From NCBI GenBank assembly GCA_965249225.1, contig CBDFLT010000008.1, forward strand, positions 186,001 through 250,000: a DNA stretch of 64,000 nt, in the 5' to 3' direction. The DNA comes from CBDFLT01 sp965249225 (lineage in GTDB: Bacteria > Chloroflexota > Dehalococcoidia > Lucifugimonadales > G963668185). Shown here in pieces: positions 16,080-26,444 of this stretch (the stretch's first letter is position 1; each line of letters opens with the position of its first letter). The translations under genes were made by a program, and so were the position numbers. The notes under the pieces were generated by a model. It had not been told where the DNA came from and made no database searches. It saw only the letters and a list, made by a program, of their open reading frames with translations.

Positions 16080-17304
16080 GGATACTCTGAACAAGTCCGT
16101 GGATTATGGTGGCATAGTACCATGACAAGTGGAGACGAACTGACTAAGGACGGGAGCAAGAGTAGATGAACCAGCCGACATTTGCGGACCTGGAGTACGA
16201 GTGTAAGAAGCGCAAGACTCGGCGGGAGCTGTTTCTGGAGCGCATGGACGGTCTGATACCGTGGGGACAGTTGGAGAGTCGCATTCGACCATACTATCCC
16301 GAGGCTGGCCGAGGCCGGCATCCGTATGAGCTGTCGGCGATGCTTCGCATACACTGCGTGCAGCTGTTCTACAACCTGAGCGACCCTGGGATGGAAGACA
16401 TGCTATACGAGGTCGAGTCGGTGAGGCGATTCGTGGGCCTGAGGCTGTCGGGCCCTCTGCCTGACGAGACGACGATCCTGAACTTCCGCCACTTGCTGGA
16501 GGAGCACGATCTTGGCGAAGGTCTGTTCAAGACCATCAACGTCCACCTGGAGACTCAGGGGCTTCGTCTTCGGGAGGGGACTATAGTGGACGCGAGCATC
16601 ATCGAGGCGCCGTCGTCGACTAAGAACCGTGCCCGGGAGCGTGACCCAGAGATGCACCAGACCAAGAAGGGCAACAAGTGGAGCTTCGGTATGAAGGTGC
16701 ACATCGGGGCGGACGAAGAGACAGGGGTGGTGCATAGTGTAGCTATGACATCAGCGAACGTGCATGACGTGACCGAAACTCACCGGTTACTACACGGTGG
16801 AGAGACGCGGGTGTGGGGCGATGCGGGGTATCAGGGAGTCGATAAGCGGGAGGAGAACCGAGAGTTGGATGTGGAGTGGCGCGTGGCGATGAAGCCCGGT
16901 CGGCGTCGGCAGCTAGCACCTGAAAGCGAGGAGGCGTTGGCGGAGAAGCGCAAGGCGTCGGTCAGGGCGAAGGTGGAGCATCCGTTCCTGTATGTGAAGC
17001 GTCACTTTGGCTACGCCAAGGTGCGGTATCGTGGACTGGCCAAGAACACGCAACGGCTGGCGTTGCTGCTGGGGTTTGCCAACTTGATGACAGCCGAGCG
17101 CCACTTGGCGGTGTGACGAGAGAGAAGTGCGCCCAAATCAGGTTGATAGCGGCGACACGCCCCCGGCAGAGCCCGCTTTCGAAGCCCAAACAGACCCGAT
17201 TTAGGGCCGCAACAGCCTGATGGGCCATCGCAAAGAATTGAACATCTTCGAACTACCCCTGCAATCAATTCAATCCAGCATATGAAGGGTTATTCAGAGG
17301 TTCC
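16080..17304 (+). mobile_element. IS5-family insertion sequence, copy 1
   Basis: A 1225-base element flanked by the four-base target duplication CTAG (16076-16079 and 17305-17308). Terminal inverted repeats begin GGATACTCTGAACAAG on the left and GGAACCTCTGAATAAC on the right (minus strand), about 13 of 19 matching. One transposase gene fills it. It sits in the DUF5131 gene. An apparently identical copy in opposite orientation is at 32471-33695. Confidence 0.96.
16166..17116 (+). CDS. IS5-family transposase
   Basis: 316 residues with the IS5-group N-terminus (PWGQLESRIRPYYPEAGRGR) and LPDETTILNFRHLLEEHDLG. The DDE residues are in GTIVDASIIEAPSST (Asp), WGDAGYQGVDKREEN (Asp) and RAKVEHPFLYVKRHFGYAKV (Glu). 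The C-terminus (LALLLGFANLMTAERHL) is typical. The protein encoded by copy 2 is identical, showing recent transposition. Confidence 0.97.
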   Translation: MNQPTFADLEYECKKRKTRRELFLERMDGLIPWGQLESRIRPYYPEAGRGRHPYELSAMLRIHCVQLFYNLSDPGMEDMLYEVESVRRFVGLRLSGPLPDETTILNFRHLLEEHDLGEGLFKTINVHLETQGLRLREGTIVDASIIEAPSSTKNRARERDPEMHQTKKGNKWSFGMKVHIGADEETGVVHSVAMTSANVHDVTETHRLLHGGETRVWGDAGYQGVDKREENRELDVEWRVAMKPGRRRQLAPESEEALAEKRKASVRAKVEHPFLYVKRHFGYAKVRYRGLAKNTQRLALLLGFANLMTAERHLAV

Positions 17305-17815
17305 CTAGGCTTAAGGGCTTTAGCAACGGCTCGCACGAGAGGAACCTGATGCGTGCGGGCACCTTTCGCAACAACGGAATTCGGCGGTCTGCCCAATATT
17401 GGTTCTCAACCGACACTCCTGCCCAAACGTTATCCGGCCACTGTGCACCGCCGGTCCAATCCACGTACTCAACCATTCTTTCGGGACGCTTAGTTAGGAT
17501 TTGAAAGGTGTGTCTGGGATGAGCCTCCATGGTGACAAAGATTTTTTCTACAAAGTCGAATGGTACTTCGTCGTGGAAGAGGTCGCTCATGCTATTCACG
17601 AAGACCAACCGAGGAGCGCGCCATTTTGCTGGAGCGTCTAGCCTGTCGTAATGTAGTTGAATCGTAGTTTTCCCAGGTAGAAACGGACCTCCACGCCGAA
17701 ATCTGAGGGTTATGGCCTCGGCGTAGCAATGGGCGCATCCCGGGCTGATTTTCGTGCAGCCCGTCACCGGATTCCAGGTCGCATCAGTCCATTCGATAGC
17801 GGATTTGTCTGGCAT
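17305..17815 (-). pseudogene. DUF5131 / phage Gp37-Gp68 three-Cys-motif protein, N-terminal part, interrupted by IS5
   Basis: Starts MPDKSAIEWTDATWNPVTGC. The three-cysteine motif is CTKISPGCAHC (residues 20-30), a radical-SAM-like cluster arrangement. It continues with the family blocks RLVFVNSMSDLFHDEVPF, HTFQILTKRPERM, VWAGVSVENQYWADRRIPLL and RFLSCEPLL. Insertion of IS5 after AGC CTAG ends it with the IS-derived residues GNL. ATG 17815 has GGAG eight bases upstream; an in-frame TTG at 17833 is less likely. A good promoter lies at 17859-17888, so a truncated product may still be transcribed. The partner remnant tcmP is at 14044. Confidence 0.88.
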
Positions 17816-17858
17816 CGCCACAACTCCAACCAAGGAGACTCAGCATCTTAGGGGCAGT

Positions 17859-17888
17859 ATATTAGAACAAACGTACTATAACTGTCAA
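17859..17888 (-). promoter_or_regulatory. Promoter of the DUF5131 gene
   Basis: On the minus strand TTGACA (17888-17883), an 18-base spacer and TAATAT (17864-17859), about 45 bases before ATG 17815. The surrounding 17850-17990 region is markedly AT-rich compared with the genome, consistent with acquired DNA. A TATAAT at 17982-17987 on the plus strand may serve leuB but lacks a clear -35. Confidence 0.65.
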
Positions 17889-18037
17889 GTCAATTATTGT
17901 CCTTGTATTAGAAATGTCCGGCGTACTTTATGTGCCGACAGTTATATGCACGTAGCTCAAGTGTTAATGATTGGTTCCGCATATAATACTGTGGGTCATG
18001 GGTGGTCTGCCACCCGACCTCTAAGAAGAGGACGCGT

Positions 18038-19132
<1,095 letters not shown>

Positions 19133-19279
19133 AAGTTACTTGGACCCCCTTTATGTGCTTGCGTGGGCACCCCACCCCAGGGTGAATGTTCCCACCCACC
19201 CGCCCCGGACGGGTGTCCGAGGACGCGCCCCTACCCCGGACACTTCGGTAACTACATTCTGGGCTTGTCTGCCGGGTCT

Positions 19280-20521
19280 CTAGTCGTCGGCGAGGTCCAG
19301 GGAGCCTGTGAGTGGCAGGAATGCCAAAATCGCGGCCGAGAGCGCGAAGATGCTGGCCACGAAGTAGAAGGTCGCTTCAATGCCGATGGTCTGGTACAGC
19401 GCCCCGGCGATGAGGGGCGCCGCCGCACTGGGCCCCACCCTGGCGAACGATAGAATACCGAGTGTCGTGGTTACCACCCTCTGACCCACGATGTCCAGGG
19501 CCGCCGCCGTCAGAATAGGCTGGTCGCCGTAGAGGAAGAAGCTCAGCAACGCGATGATGATAATCAGGGGGATGCCCTCTCCAAATGGCACCAGGAGTAG
19601 CGTCAGAGCGCACAGCGCAATGAGGCCGGGGACCAGGACCACCTTCCTCCCGAACCGGTCTGACAGATAGCCCAGAGCAGGTGTGGAAAGCATTCCCACC
19701 ACCATGAGAAGGGCTATATGGAGCCCCCTCGCCAGCGCGCTCATGCCCAGGTCCTCGTCGAAATATATTGGCAAGAAAGTGATCAGCGAGATGAACGTCA
19801 TGTCGCGGAGGGCGCTCACCAGGTTGATGCCCCACAGCACCCTGCTTTTGAGAAGGCGTCGGGTCAGCTTCAGCTGGCCCTGCAGCGTCGGCGCTTCGCG
19901 TTGTGGGCCGGGACCTCTTCCGATGTTCCGAAACGCCCATAAAACCACCACGACCATTAAGAGCGGTATCGCGGCATAGGTGCTGATGATACCGCGCCAG
20001 CTCAGGAACCCCAGCAGGACGCCGGCTGTGATGAGCGGCCCGACCACGTCTCCGATGTTACCCCCGATCGCGTGAATCGAGAGGGCCGTTGCGCGCTTTT
20101 TCGGGAAATGCTGGGATAGAGAGGCTGCGGCGGGTAGGTGCCAGACCGAGGAGGCGAGGGACGCCAGGCCGACTCCTACGAGCAAGATGGGGAATACCGG
20201 CGCCGAGCCCACTATCAGCCATCCCAGGCCGAATATACCCATGCACACGGCCAACACCAGTCCCCAGCGGTGATGCATCATGTCCATGGCTATCCCTGCG
20301 GGGGCCGAGATCACGCCATGGGCCGCCTGTGATGTGGCGGCGATCGCCCCGACACCTATGTCGGATAGCAGGAAGGCGGCCTTGATCTCCGGCAGGAGGA
20401 TGATCAGGCCCTGGTTTAAAGTATGGAATAGGCCGTGACCGGCGGAGAGGCCGCTGATGACAAAGCTGCCGCTATCCCGAATGTCGCGACGCTCTCCAGC
20501 TCGGACGCTGGCCTGTTCCAA
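19280..20521 (-). CDS. MFS transporter
   Basis: A 413-residue major-facilitator permease with about 12 hydrophobic helices. The loop 2-3 signature is degenerate (GIAMDMMHHRWG) and the repeat between helices 8 and 9 is well formed (GYLSDRFGRKVVL). The start is TTG 20521, with a strong GGGAGGAG three bases upstream. The substrate is unknown. It is 56 bases downstream of the EVE-domain gene on the same strand, so they may be co-transcribed. Confidence 0.88.
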   Translation of the reverse strand: MEQASVRAGERRDIRDSGSFVISGLSAGHGLFHTLNQGLIILLPEIKAAFLLSDIGVGAIAATSQAAHGVISAPAGIAMDMMHHRWGLVLAVCMGIFGLGWLIVGSAPVFPILLVGVGLASLASSVWHLPAAASLSQHFPKKRATALSIHAIGGNIGDVVGPLITAGVLLGFLSWRGIISTYAAIPLLMVVVVLWAFRNIGRGPGPQREAPTLQGQLKLTRRLLKSRVLWGINLVSALRDMTFISLITFLPIYFDEDLGMSALARGLHIALLMVVGMLSTPALGYLSDRFGRKVVLVPGLIALCALTLLLVPFGEGIPLIIIIALLSFFLYGDQPILTAAALDIVGQRVVTTTLGILSFARVGPSAAAPLIAGALYQTIGIEATFYFVASIFALSAAILAFLPLTGSLDLADD

Positions 20522-20577
20522 TATCTCCTCCCGTGGTCGGTTGCCTGTACGTTTTGGGCTGGCCGGCGAGTCCGTGC

Positions 20578-21069
20578 CTAGCCGGTCTTGTCGCGCGGGT
20601 CAGTCATCCACAGGTCCATAATAATGTCCCACTCGCGAGGGGTGACCGGCTGCACCGATAGCCTCGAATTCTTCACCAGTACCATGTTCTCAAGGCCCGG
20701 CGTCGACTTGATAGTGGTGAGAGTGACCGGTTGGGGTAAGGCCCTCTCACCCTTGATATCCACCATGAACCAGATGGGTTTTTCGGGCGTGCTCTTCGGG
20801 TCGGGATGCTCTGAGTTGGGGTCCCAGGCCGTGTAGTCGGGGTAGGCTTCCTCAACTACGACCGCTGTGCCGACCACCGCCGGGGGATCGGTCTGCGAGT
20901 GGTAGAAGAGGACGCCGTCACCTACTTTCATGTCGTCCCTCATGTGGTTGCGGGCCTGATAGTTACGCACGCCGTCCCACTCGGCCGTCTGTTCTTCTTC
21001 GCCCATCAGGTCGTCGAATGAATAGTTTGAAGGCTCGGATTTGACGAGCCAGTACCTGCGTTGAGCCAT
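20578..21069 (-). CDS. EVE domain-containing protein
   Basis: A 163-residue stand-alone EVE (PUA-like) protein. Conserved parts are YWLVKSEPSNYSFDDL at the N-terminus, WDGVRNYQARNHMRD, VGDGVLFYHS and the C-terminal LVKNSRLSVQPVTPREW. EVE domains read modified bases in nucleic acids, and members occur in RNA-modification and restriction contexts. ATG 21069 has AGGAG seven bases upstream; nine upstream codons to 21096 are not conserved. Confidence 0.92.
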   Translation of the reverse strand: MAQRRYWLVKSEPSNYSFDDLMGEEEQTAEWDGVRNYQARNHMRDDMKVGDGVLFYHSQTDPPAVVGTAVVVEEAYPDYTAWDPNSEHPDPKSTPEKPIWFMVDIKGERALPQPVTLTTIKSTPGLENMVLVKNSRLSVQPVTPREWDIIMDLWMTDPRDKTG

Positions 21070-21245
21070 GTGCTTCTCCTCGCTACGAGGAATCAAGGAT
21101 AGCTGCCGTGCTCAGTTGGTGCCCATCATATCGCATCGTTGCAGCATCATCCACGTGACGGACTGGCGAGAGAAGTGGAGATTCTGGTACCTTCAACCGT
21201 GCTGCGCGTATGAGAGAACGCTCGATCTTGTCCAACTCTTGAGTC

Positions 21246-23747
21246 ATGTCAGCTTCCGAAAAGAAGTCAATAATCGCTCCCGGCGAGCTTCTGGGGTTCG
21301 AGGTCGGAGAAGACCGCAAGCTGGCTGATTGGCCGCAGATCGTCGAATACTTCAAGATGCTCGACGGCCTATCCGACCGGGTTGTCGCCTCGGAGGTCGG
21401 CAAGACGACCGAAGGCAACCCCTTTCTGGTCGTGACTATATCTTCGCCACGTAACCTGGCCCAGCTGGACCGGTATCGTGACATACAGGCCAGGCTGGCC
21501 GACCCTCGCACCGTCCACGATGAGGCTGAGGCGGGAGAGCTAATTGCGGCCGGCAAGGTGGTGGCGCTCATTACCTGCAGCATCCACGCCACGGAAGTGG
21601 GAGCCACCCAGATGTCCATGCTGCTGGGCCACCATCTGGCGACCAGTGAGCAGGAGACAGTCGAGCGTGTTCTTGACGATGTGATTCTCCTTCTGGTCCC
21701 CTGCCTGAACCCGGACGGACTTGTTCTGGTAAAGAAGTGGTATGACAGTACCCTTGGGACCGAGTTCGAAGGAGTGCATCCTCCGTTTCTCTATCACAAG
21801 TACGCGGGCCACGACAATAACCGCGACTGGTTCATGTTCACACAGGCCGAGACCAGGCTGGCGGTCGAGCACTGCCATAACGCCTGGCATCCCCAGATCG
21901 TCCTCGATATGCATCAGACCCGCACTGGTGGGATGCGCCTGATCCTGCCGCCGTTCGTCGATCCGACGGACCCCAATGTGGCTCCTATCCTGCAAAGCGG
22001 GACCGCCATGCTGGGCACGACCATAGCCGCGGCGCTGACCGGGCAGGGTAAGGAGGGTGTGGGGGTGAACGTGGTGTACGACGCCTACAGCCCCAGCCGC
22101 GTTTACGCACACTATCACGGCGGGGTCCGAATACTGTCGGAAGTCGCCAGCGCCCGGCTGGCAACCCCGATCGAGGTCCAAAGCGGCGAGATGGCCTCCG
22201 TCAGAGGCGCGGACCCAACCACGAGGTCGTGGAACCACCCTGCGCCCTGGAAGGGCGGGCGGTGGAGCCTCAAGGACATTGTCGAGTACAACCTCGAGGT
22301 GGTCATGGCCTGTCTGGACAACGCCGCTCGGTACCGGGACCTGTGGCTTCGCAACTTTTACGCGGTCGGCAAGGATGCCGTATCCGAGAAAGTGAACCCG
22401 TGCGCTTACCTGGTCCTCCTGGACCAGCGCGACCCCGCGACCGCGGTGGAGATGCTGCAGGTGTTGTGCACCGCCGCCGTTGAGGTTCACCAGGCAACTG
22501 AGAGCTTTGAGGCCGACGGGATAAAATATCCGGCCGGCACCGTGGTCGTGCCACTGGCCCAGCCTTATGGGGCCTTCGCCAAGACGATGATGGAGGTCCC
22601 GTCTTATCCGGAGGTCCTGCAATACGATGGTGGTCCTCTCAGGCCTCCCTATGACAACACGGCTCACAACCTTCCTATCCAGATGGGGGTGGAGACCGTG
22701 GAGGTGCAGGGGCCGTTCGAGGCGAAAACCAGGCTAATAGAGGACCCGCAGCCGCCCGAGGGCAAGGTTGTCAGGTGTGGTGCGGCCCAGGCCAGCGCCT
22801 ACATTCTCCGACCCGATTCCAATGCCAGCGTACGCGCGGTCAACAGGCTGTTGGACTCTGGGGTCGCTGTTGGGCGCGCCAGGGAGTCCCTGGCGGTGGA
22901 CGGCGCGAAGTACCCGCCCGGGACGTTCATTATAGAGGGCGGGGCTACGACTGACCGGCTGGTCACGTCAATTGTGCGAGAGGAGTCGCTGACGTTTGAG
23001 GCTTCATCTGCTGTGCCTTCAGTGGACCGGTTCGAACTCAGGACTCCGAGGGTTGGGGTGTACAGGAGCTACGTTCCTACGGCCGAGGAGGGGTGGACCC
23101 GCTTCATCTTTGAGGGCCACGGTCTTCCCTATACCACGCTGTTTGACCGCGACATCAAGCAGGGGGCGCTGGTGGATGGCTTCGATGCCATTCTGCTTCC
23201 TCACCAGCCCGTCTCTCAGATCCACGAGGGCCATAGCGCCGCGGGGTATCCTGCGGAGTACGCAGACGGCCTGGGCCACGCGGGCGCCCGCGGCCTCCAC
23301 GACTTCGTGGAGCAGGGTGGGACGCTCATCGCGTGGGACGGTGGGGCCGAGTACGCCATCCGCTACCTGGACCTGCCCATCAACAACGTGCTGGCGGACG
23401 TGCCGGACTCGGATTTTTACGCCCCTGGGGGCCTTCTCAGGGTGCTCCTTGACACCACCCATCCCGTCGCCTATGGGATGCCGAGCCGTTGCGCGGCGAT
23501 GTTCGTCCACGGGCCGGCCTTCGATATTCGCGAGGGCACAGTGGTAGGCAAGTACCCTCATCATGACCCCCTCCTCTGTGGTTGGGTCCTGGGAGCCGAG
23601 CGCCTTGCCGGCAAGGCGGCGGTCGCCACCGTGCCCCTGGGCAGGGGAGAGGTTGTGCTCATCGGATTTCGGGTGCACTTCCGGGCCCAGACCAGGGGGA
23701 CCTACCGCATCCTGTTTAACTCAGTATTCCACAGCGTGACCGGCTAG
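21246..23747 (+). CDS. M14-family zinc carboxypeptidase-like protein
   Basis: An 833-residue protein. Residues 1-350 form an M14 carboxypeptidase domain: a zinc-binding CSIHATEVGATQMS (His and Glu), PCLNPDGLVLV, HDNNRDWFMFTQAE (substrate Asn-Arg), the third ligand in IVLDMHQTRTGG, and a plausible catalytic Glu in RILSEVASAR. The long C-terminal half is a beta-rich and glutamine-amidotransferase-like region ending with VVLIGFRVHFRAQ. No signal peptide is visible at ATG 21246, which is unusual for this group of secreted peptidases, and there is no good ribosome site, so the start is uncertain. Confidence 0.85.
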   Translation: MSASEKKSIIAPGELLGFEVGEDRKLADWPQIVEYFKMLDGLSDRVVASEVGKTTEGNPFLVVTISSPRNLAQLDRYRDIQARLADPRTVHDEAEAGELIAAGKVVALITCSIHATEVGATQMSMLLGHHLATSEQETVERVLDDVILLLVPCLNPDGLVLVKKWYDSTLGTEFEGVHPPFLYHKYAGHDNNRDWFMFTQAETRLAVEHCHNAWHPQIVLDMHQTRTGGMRLILPPFVDPTDPNVAPILQSGTAMLGTTIAAALTGQGKEGVGVNVVYDAYSPSRVYAHYHGGVRILSEVASARLATPIEVQSGEMASVRGADPTTRSWNHPAPWKGGRWSLKDIVEYNLEVVMACLDNAARYRDLWLRNFYAVGKDAVSEKVNPCAYLVLLDQRDPATAVEMLQVLCTAAVEVHQATESFEADGIKYPAGTVVVPLAQPYGAFAKTMMEVPSYPEVLQYDGGPLRPPYDNTAHNLPIQMGVETVEVQGPFEAKTRLIEDPQPPEGKVVRCGAAQASAYILRPDSNASVRAVNRLLDSGVAVGRARESLAVDGAKYPPGTFIIEGGATTDRLVTSIVREESLTFEASSAVPSVDRFELRTPRVGVYRSYVPTAEEGWTRFIFEGHGLPYTTLFDRDIKQGALVDGFDAILLPHQPVSQIHEGHSAAGYPAEYADGLGHAGARGLHDFVEQGGTLIAWDGGAEYAIRYLDLPINNVLADVPDSDFYAPGGLLRVLLDTTHPVAYGMPSRCAAMFVHGPAFDIREGTVVGKYPHHDPLLCGWVLGAERLAGKAAVATVPLGRGEVVLIGFRVHFRAQTRGTYRILFNSVFHSVTG

Positions 23748-23763
23748 AGAGCTCGACCTGGAG

Positions 23764-25005
23764 ATGAAAGGACAAACGTCCGAGGGTGCTGGTATCGCCC
23801 TGGGTTTGGGTGCCAACCGGACGCAATTTGCCCTTCTGGTGGCCGTGAATGTCTTTGTTGGAGGCATGATCGGACTGGAGCGGGCCATTCTTCCGGCCCT
23901 TGCCGAGGAAGAGTTTGGGGTTACTTCAACGACGGCGGCCATATCGTTCATCGCCACTTTCGGCGTTGCGAAGGCCATCTCCAACCTGTTAGCTGGAGAC
24001 CTCTCTCGTCGCTTTACCCGCCGTCAAGTTCTGATAGCTGGCTGGCTGTTCGGGGTCCCGGTGCCCTTCATCCTGATATGGGGGCCGAGCTGGGGCTATG
24101 TGATCGGCGCCAATCTCCTGCTGGGCGTCAATCAAGGCTTGGCGTGGTCCATGACCGTAAACATGAAGATGGACCTGGCGGGTCCACGACGCCGTGGTCT
24201 TGCACTTGGCATCAACGAGGCCGCCGGTTACCTGGCCCTTGCTGTCGCGGCGTTCATGACGGGCGTCATCGCGGAGAGCTACGGACTTCGGCCTGAGCCG
24301 TTCTACCTGGGCATGGTGTTCGCCGCCCTGGGGCTCGGCCTCAGCGTCCTTTTCGTCCGTGACACCACGCATTTCGTTGCCCTGGAGGCGGGCGGCCACC
24401 GGTCCGGTTCGACGGGGCCGGACTCGTTTATTCGGACCTTCGCCAACACAACGTGGAGGAACTCTCACCTTTTCGGCGTGACCCAGGCCGGCCTGGTCAA
24501 AAACCTTAACGACGCCCTCGCCTGGGGCATATTTCCACTGTACTTTGCCAGCAAGGGCCTCGAACTGGATCGCATCGCCACGCTTGCCGCCGTCTACCCG
24601 ATGGTCTGGGGAGTGCTCCAACTAGCGACGGGCTGGGTCAGCGACATGACTGGCCGCAAGCCGCTCATCGTAATTGGAATGGTTCTTCAGGGCGTAGCTA
24701 TTTCCATGGCGGGCGGCGTCGACTCCTTCGGTGGGTGGGTTGCAGCCGTGTCCCTCCTAGGAGTGGGGACCGCGTTGGTCTATCCCACCTTGCTGGCGGC
24801 GATAGGTGATGCGGTGCGCCCGGAGAGGCGTGCCTTATCACTTGGGGTCTACCGGTTCTGGCGAGACAGTGGGACCATCGTCGGCGCTCTGACCGCCGGC
24901 GCGTTGGCGGACATGTTCGGCTTCAACGTCGCGATCCAGGCGGTCGCGGCGCTGACCGTGGCATCGGGGTTACTGGCGGCGGCCACTGTGCGGGGAATGC
25001 GTTAG
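23764..25005 (+). CDS. MFS transporter
   Basis: A 413-residue permease with about 12 helices. Signature loops are GDLSRRFTRRQVLI after helix 2 and GWVSDMTGRKPLIV after helix 8. It starts 16 bases after the M14 gene on the same strand, so the pair may form an operon moving peptides or amino acids, which is inference. ATG 23764 follows GGAG closely. Confidence 0.88.
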   Translation: MKGQTSEGAGIALGLGANRTQFALLVAVNVFVGGMIGLERAILPALAEEEFGVTSTTAAISFIATFGVAKAISNLLAGDLSRRFTRRQVLIAGWLFGVPVPFILIWGPSWGYVIGANLLLGVNQGLAWSMTVNMKMDLAGPRRRGLALGINEAAGYLALAVAAFMTGVIAESYGLRPEPFYLGMVFAALGLGLSVLFVRDTTHFVALEAGGHRSGSTGPDSFIRTFANTTWRNSHLFGVTQAGLVKNLNDALAWGIFPLYFASKGLELDRIATLAAVYPMVWGVLQLATGWVSDMTGRKPLIVIGMVLQGVAISMAGGVDSFGGWVAAVSLLGVGTALVYPTLLAAIGDAVRPERRALSLGVYRFWRDSGTIVGALTAGALADMFGFNVAIQAVAALTVASGLLAAATVRGMR

Positions 25006-25035
25006 TTGTGCCTGACAAAGTCTTTCCGGTATACT
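25006..25035 (+). promoter_or_regulatory. Possible promoter of the cyclophilin-like cluster
   Basis: TTGTGC, an 18-base spacer and TATACT, starting at the MFS stop codon and ending 52 bases before the first cyclophilin-like gene. Confidence 0.45.
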
Positions 25036-25087
25036 TCCTGCGCGCTCGCGGTGGCGCTCCCCCACACATCCCGGTCTGGAGGGCGGT

Positions 25088-25465
25088 ATGGAGCAACGAA
25101 GGGTCAGGTTTAAAGCAGGCGACATCGAGATCACTGCCGTGCTTAACGACAGCCCTACCGCCGATCTCGTGTGGGAGGCTCTGCCCATTGAGGGCGACGG
25201 AGGTAACCCGGGCTTCGAGCTTTACGTCCGCACCCCTATCAAGGCGGTGGAGGCGGAAGACGCGACAGATTTGTTGGAGATGGGCGCCTTCGCCTACTCG
25301 CCGCCGTGGCAGACGTTGTGCGTGTTCTACGCCCCTACGGCCGCCAGCCGGGGCGACGAGATCAGGACCGAGGAACCGGTGAACGTGGTCGGCCGCATGG
25401 AAGGGGACCCCGGCGTGCTAAAGAACGTCGAGTTCGACACCCGCGTGGTGGTAGAGAGAGCGTGA
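25088..25465 (+). CDS. Cyclophilin-like fold protein, paralogue 1 of 3
   Basis: 125 residues of the bacterial Cyclophil_like family (TM1367 type, PF04126). Core features are ITAVLNDSPTADLVWEALP near residue 15, a central GFELYVRTPI strand, the MGAFAYSPPWQTLCVFYAPT block and NVVGRMEGDP near the end. Related proteins have a beta-barrel with a pocket but no demonstrated isomerase activity. GGAGGGCGG precedes ATG 25088. The gene is followed by two paralogues of exactly the same length and then tenA. Confidence 0.85.
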   Translation: MEQRRVRFKAGDIEITAVLNDSPTADLVWEALPIEGDGGNPGFELYVRTPIKAVEAEDATDLLEMGAFAYSPPWQTLCVFYAPTAASRGDEIRTEEPVNVVGRMEGDPGVLKNVEFDTRVVVERA

Positions 25466-25519
25466 CCGGCAGTACCGGTTCTGCGTATTCGACGCACGGA
25501 TCTCCATCGGAGGAGGAGC

Positions 25520-25897
25520 ATGGAGCAACGAAAGGTGAGAATAACGGCCGGTGAAGTCGAGGTCACGGCGGTCCTCAACGACAGCCATACCGCCGACCTC
25601 GTCTGGTCTGCCCTGCCGATTGACGCCGACGGCGGCACCTGGGGGAACGAGCTCTTCGTTCACACCTCGATCGTGGCGGAGCCTGAAGACCCAAGAGAGG
25701 TGCTCGACCTAGGCACCCTCGCATATTATCCACCCGCCAAGACCGTCTGCATGTTCTTCGGCCCGACGCCGGAGAGCCGGAGTGAGGACGAGATCAGACC
25801 TTCTGATGCGGTCAATGTGGTTGGCCGGATCGAAGGGGACCCGCTCGTCCTCAAGCAGGCTAGCACCGACCCCCGAGTGGTGATCGAAAGAGCCTGA
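25520..25897 (+). CDS. Cyclophilin-like fold protein, paralogue 2 of 3
   Basis: 125 residues, colinear with its neighbours: MEQRKVRITAGEVEVTAVLN, HTADLVWSALPIDADGGTWG, TLAYYPPAKTVCMFFGPTP and NVVGRIEGDP. GNELFV and the conserved FFGPTPESR match the family more closely than copy 1. A strong GGAGGAGGAG precedes ATG 25520, 54 bases after copy 1. The copies differ at many positions, so the duplication is old and each is probably kept by selection. Confidence 0.85.
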   Translation: MEQRKVRITAGEVEVTAVLNDSHTADLVWSALPIDADGGTWGNELFVHTSIVAEPEDPREVLDLGTLAYYPPAKTVCMFFGPTPESRSEDEIRPSDAVNVVGRIEGDPLVLKQASTDPRVVIERA

Positions 25898-26041
25898 CGG
25901 GTCGGCTTTCTTGGGGTCCATCGGACGGGCAGTTGGGGTTACCCATGGGTGCCTGTCGGCTGCCCCGCGGTGGACGCCTTGTGATACGGTACGGAAGAGT
26001 TCCCGCCAGAGAACGATGCATTTTCAGAAGGAGGGCTATTT

Positions 26042-26419
26042 ATGGAGCAGCGCAGGATCAAGATAACCGTCGGAGATGTAGCCGTTACGGCGGTCCTCAA
26101 CAACAGCCATACAGCCGATATGATCTGGGACGTCCTGCCGATGGGGGGTGAAGGCTTTAACGAAGGCAACGAGGCCGCCTTTCAGTGCCCCGTAACAACG
26201 GTAGATGAGAACCCACTGGAGTTGGTCGACATGGGCGCCGTAGTCCTGTCACCGTCGGAGGGTTGGTTTTGTATGTTCTACGGCCCCACACCGAGCAGCC
26301 GCACGCCCGACGAAATCAAGCCTCAAGGCACGGTCAATGCCATCGGAAGTATAGAGGGAGACCCCACGGTAATCAGAGGAGCCTCTAACCCCGCGCAGAT
26401 CCGGGTCGAACGCGCCTGA
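26042..26419 (+). CDS. Cyclophilin-like fold protein, paralogue 3 of 3
   Basis: 125 residues: MEQRRIKITVGDVAVTAVLN, HTADMIWDVLPMGGEGFNEG, VVLSPSEGWFCMFYGPTPSS and NAIGSIEGDP. It has lost the basic residue of the VVGR motif (AIGS) and has a more acidic surface. AGGAGG precedes ATG 26042. A 144-base gap separates it from copy 2, without a clear promoter. tenA starts 25 bases downstream. Confidence 0.85.
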   Translation: MEQRRIKITVGDVAVTAVLNNSHTADMIWDVLPMGGEGFNEGNEAAFQCPVTTVDENPLELVDMGAVVLSPSEGWFCMFYGPTPSSRTPDEIKPQGTVNAIGSIEGDPTVIRGASNPAQIRVERA

Positions 26420-26444
26420 CGGGAACCCACTTTCGGAGGGGCAT

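Noticed and set aside
14044..17815. An intact, active defence island
   Set aside because: Both candidate genes are truncated; only remnants and transposases remain.
21540..22667. 375-codon frame antisense to the M14 carboxypeptidase gene
   Set aside because: The plus strand carries clear catalytic motifs; the antisense protein has none and is rich in Arg, Gly, His and Val as such shadows are.
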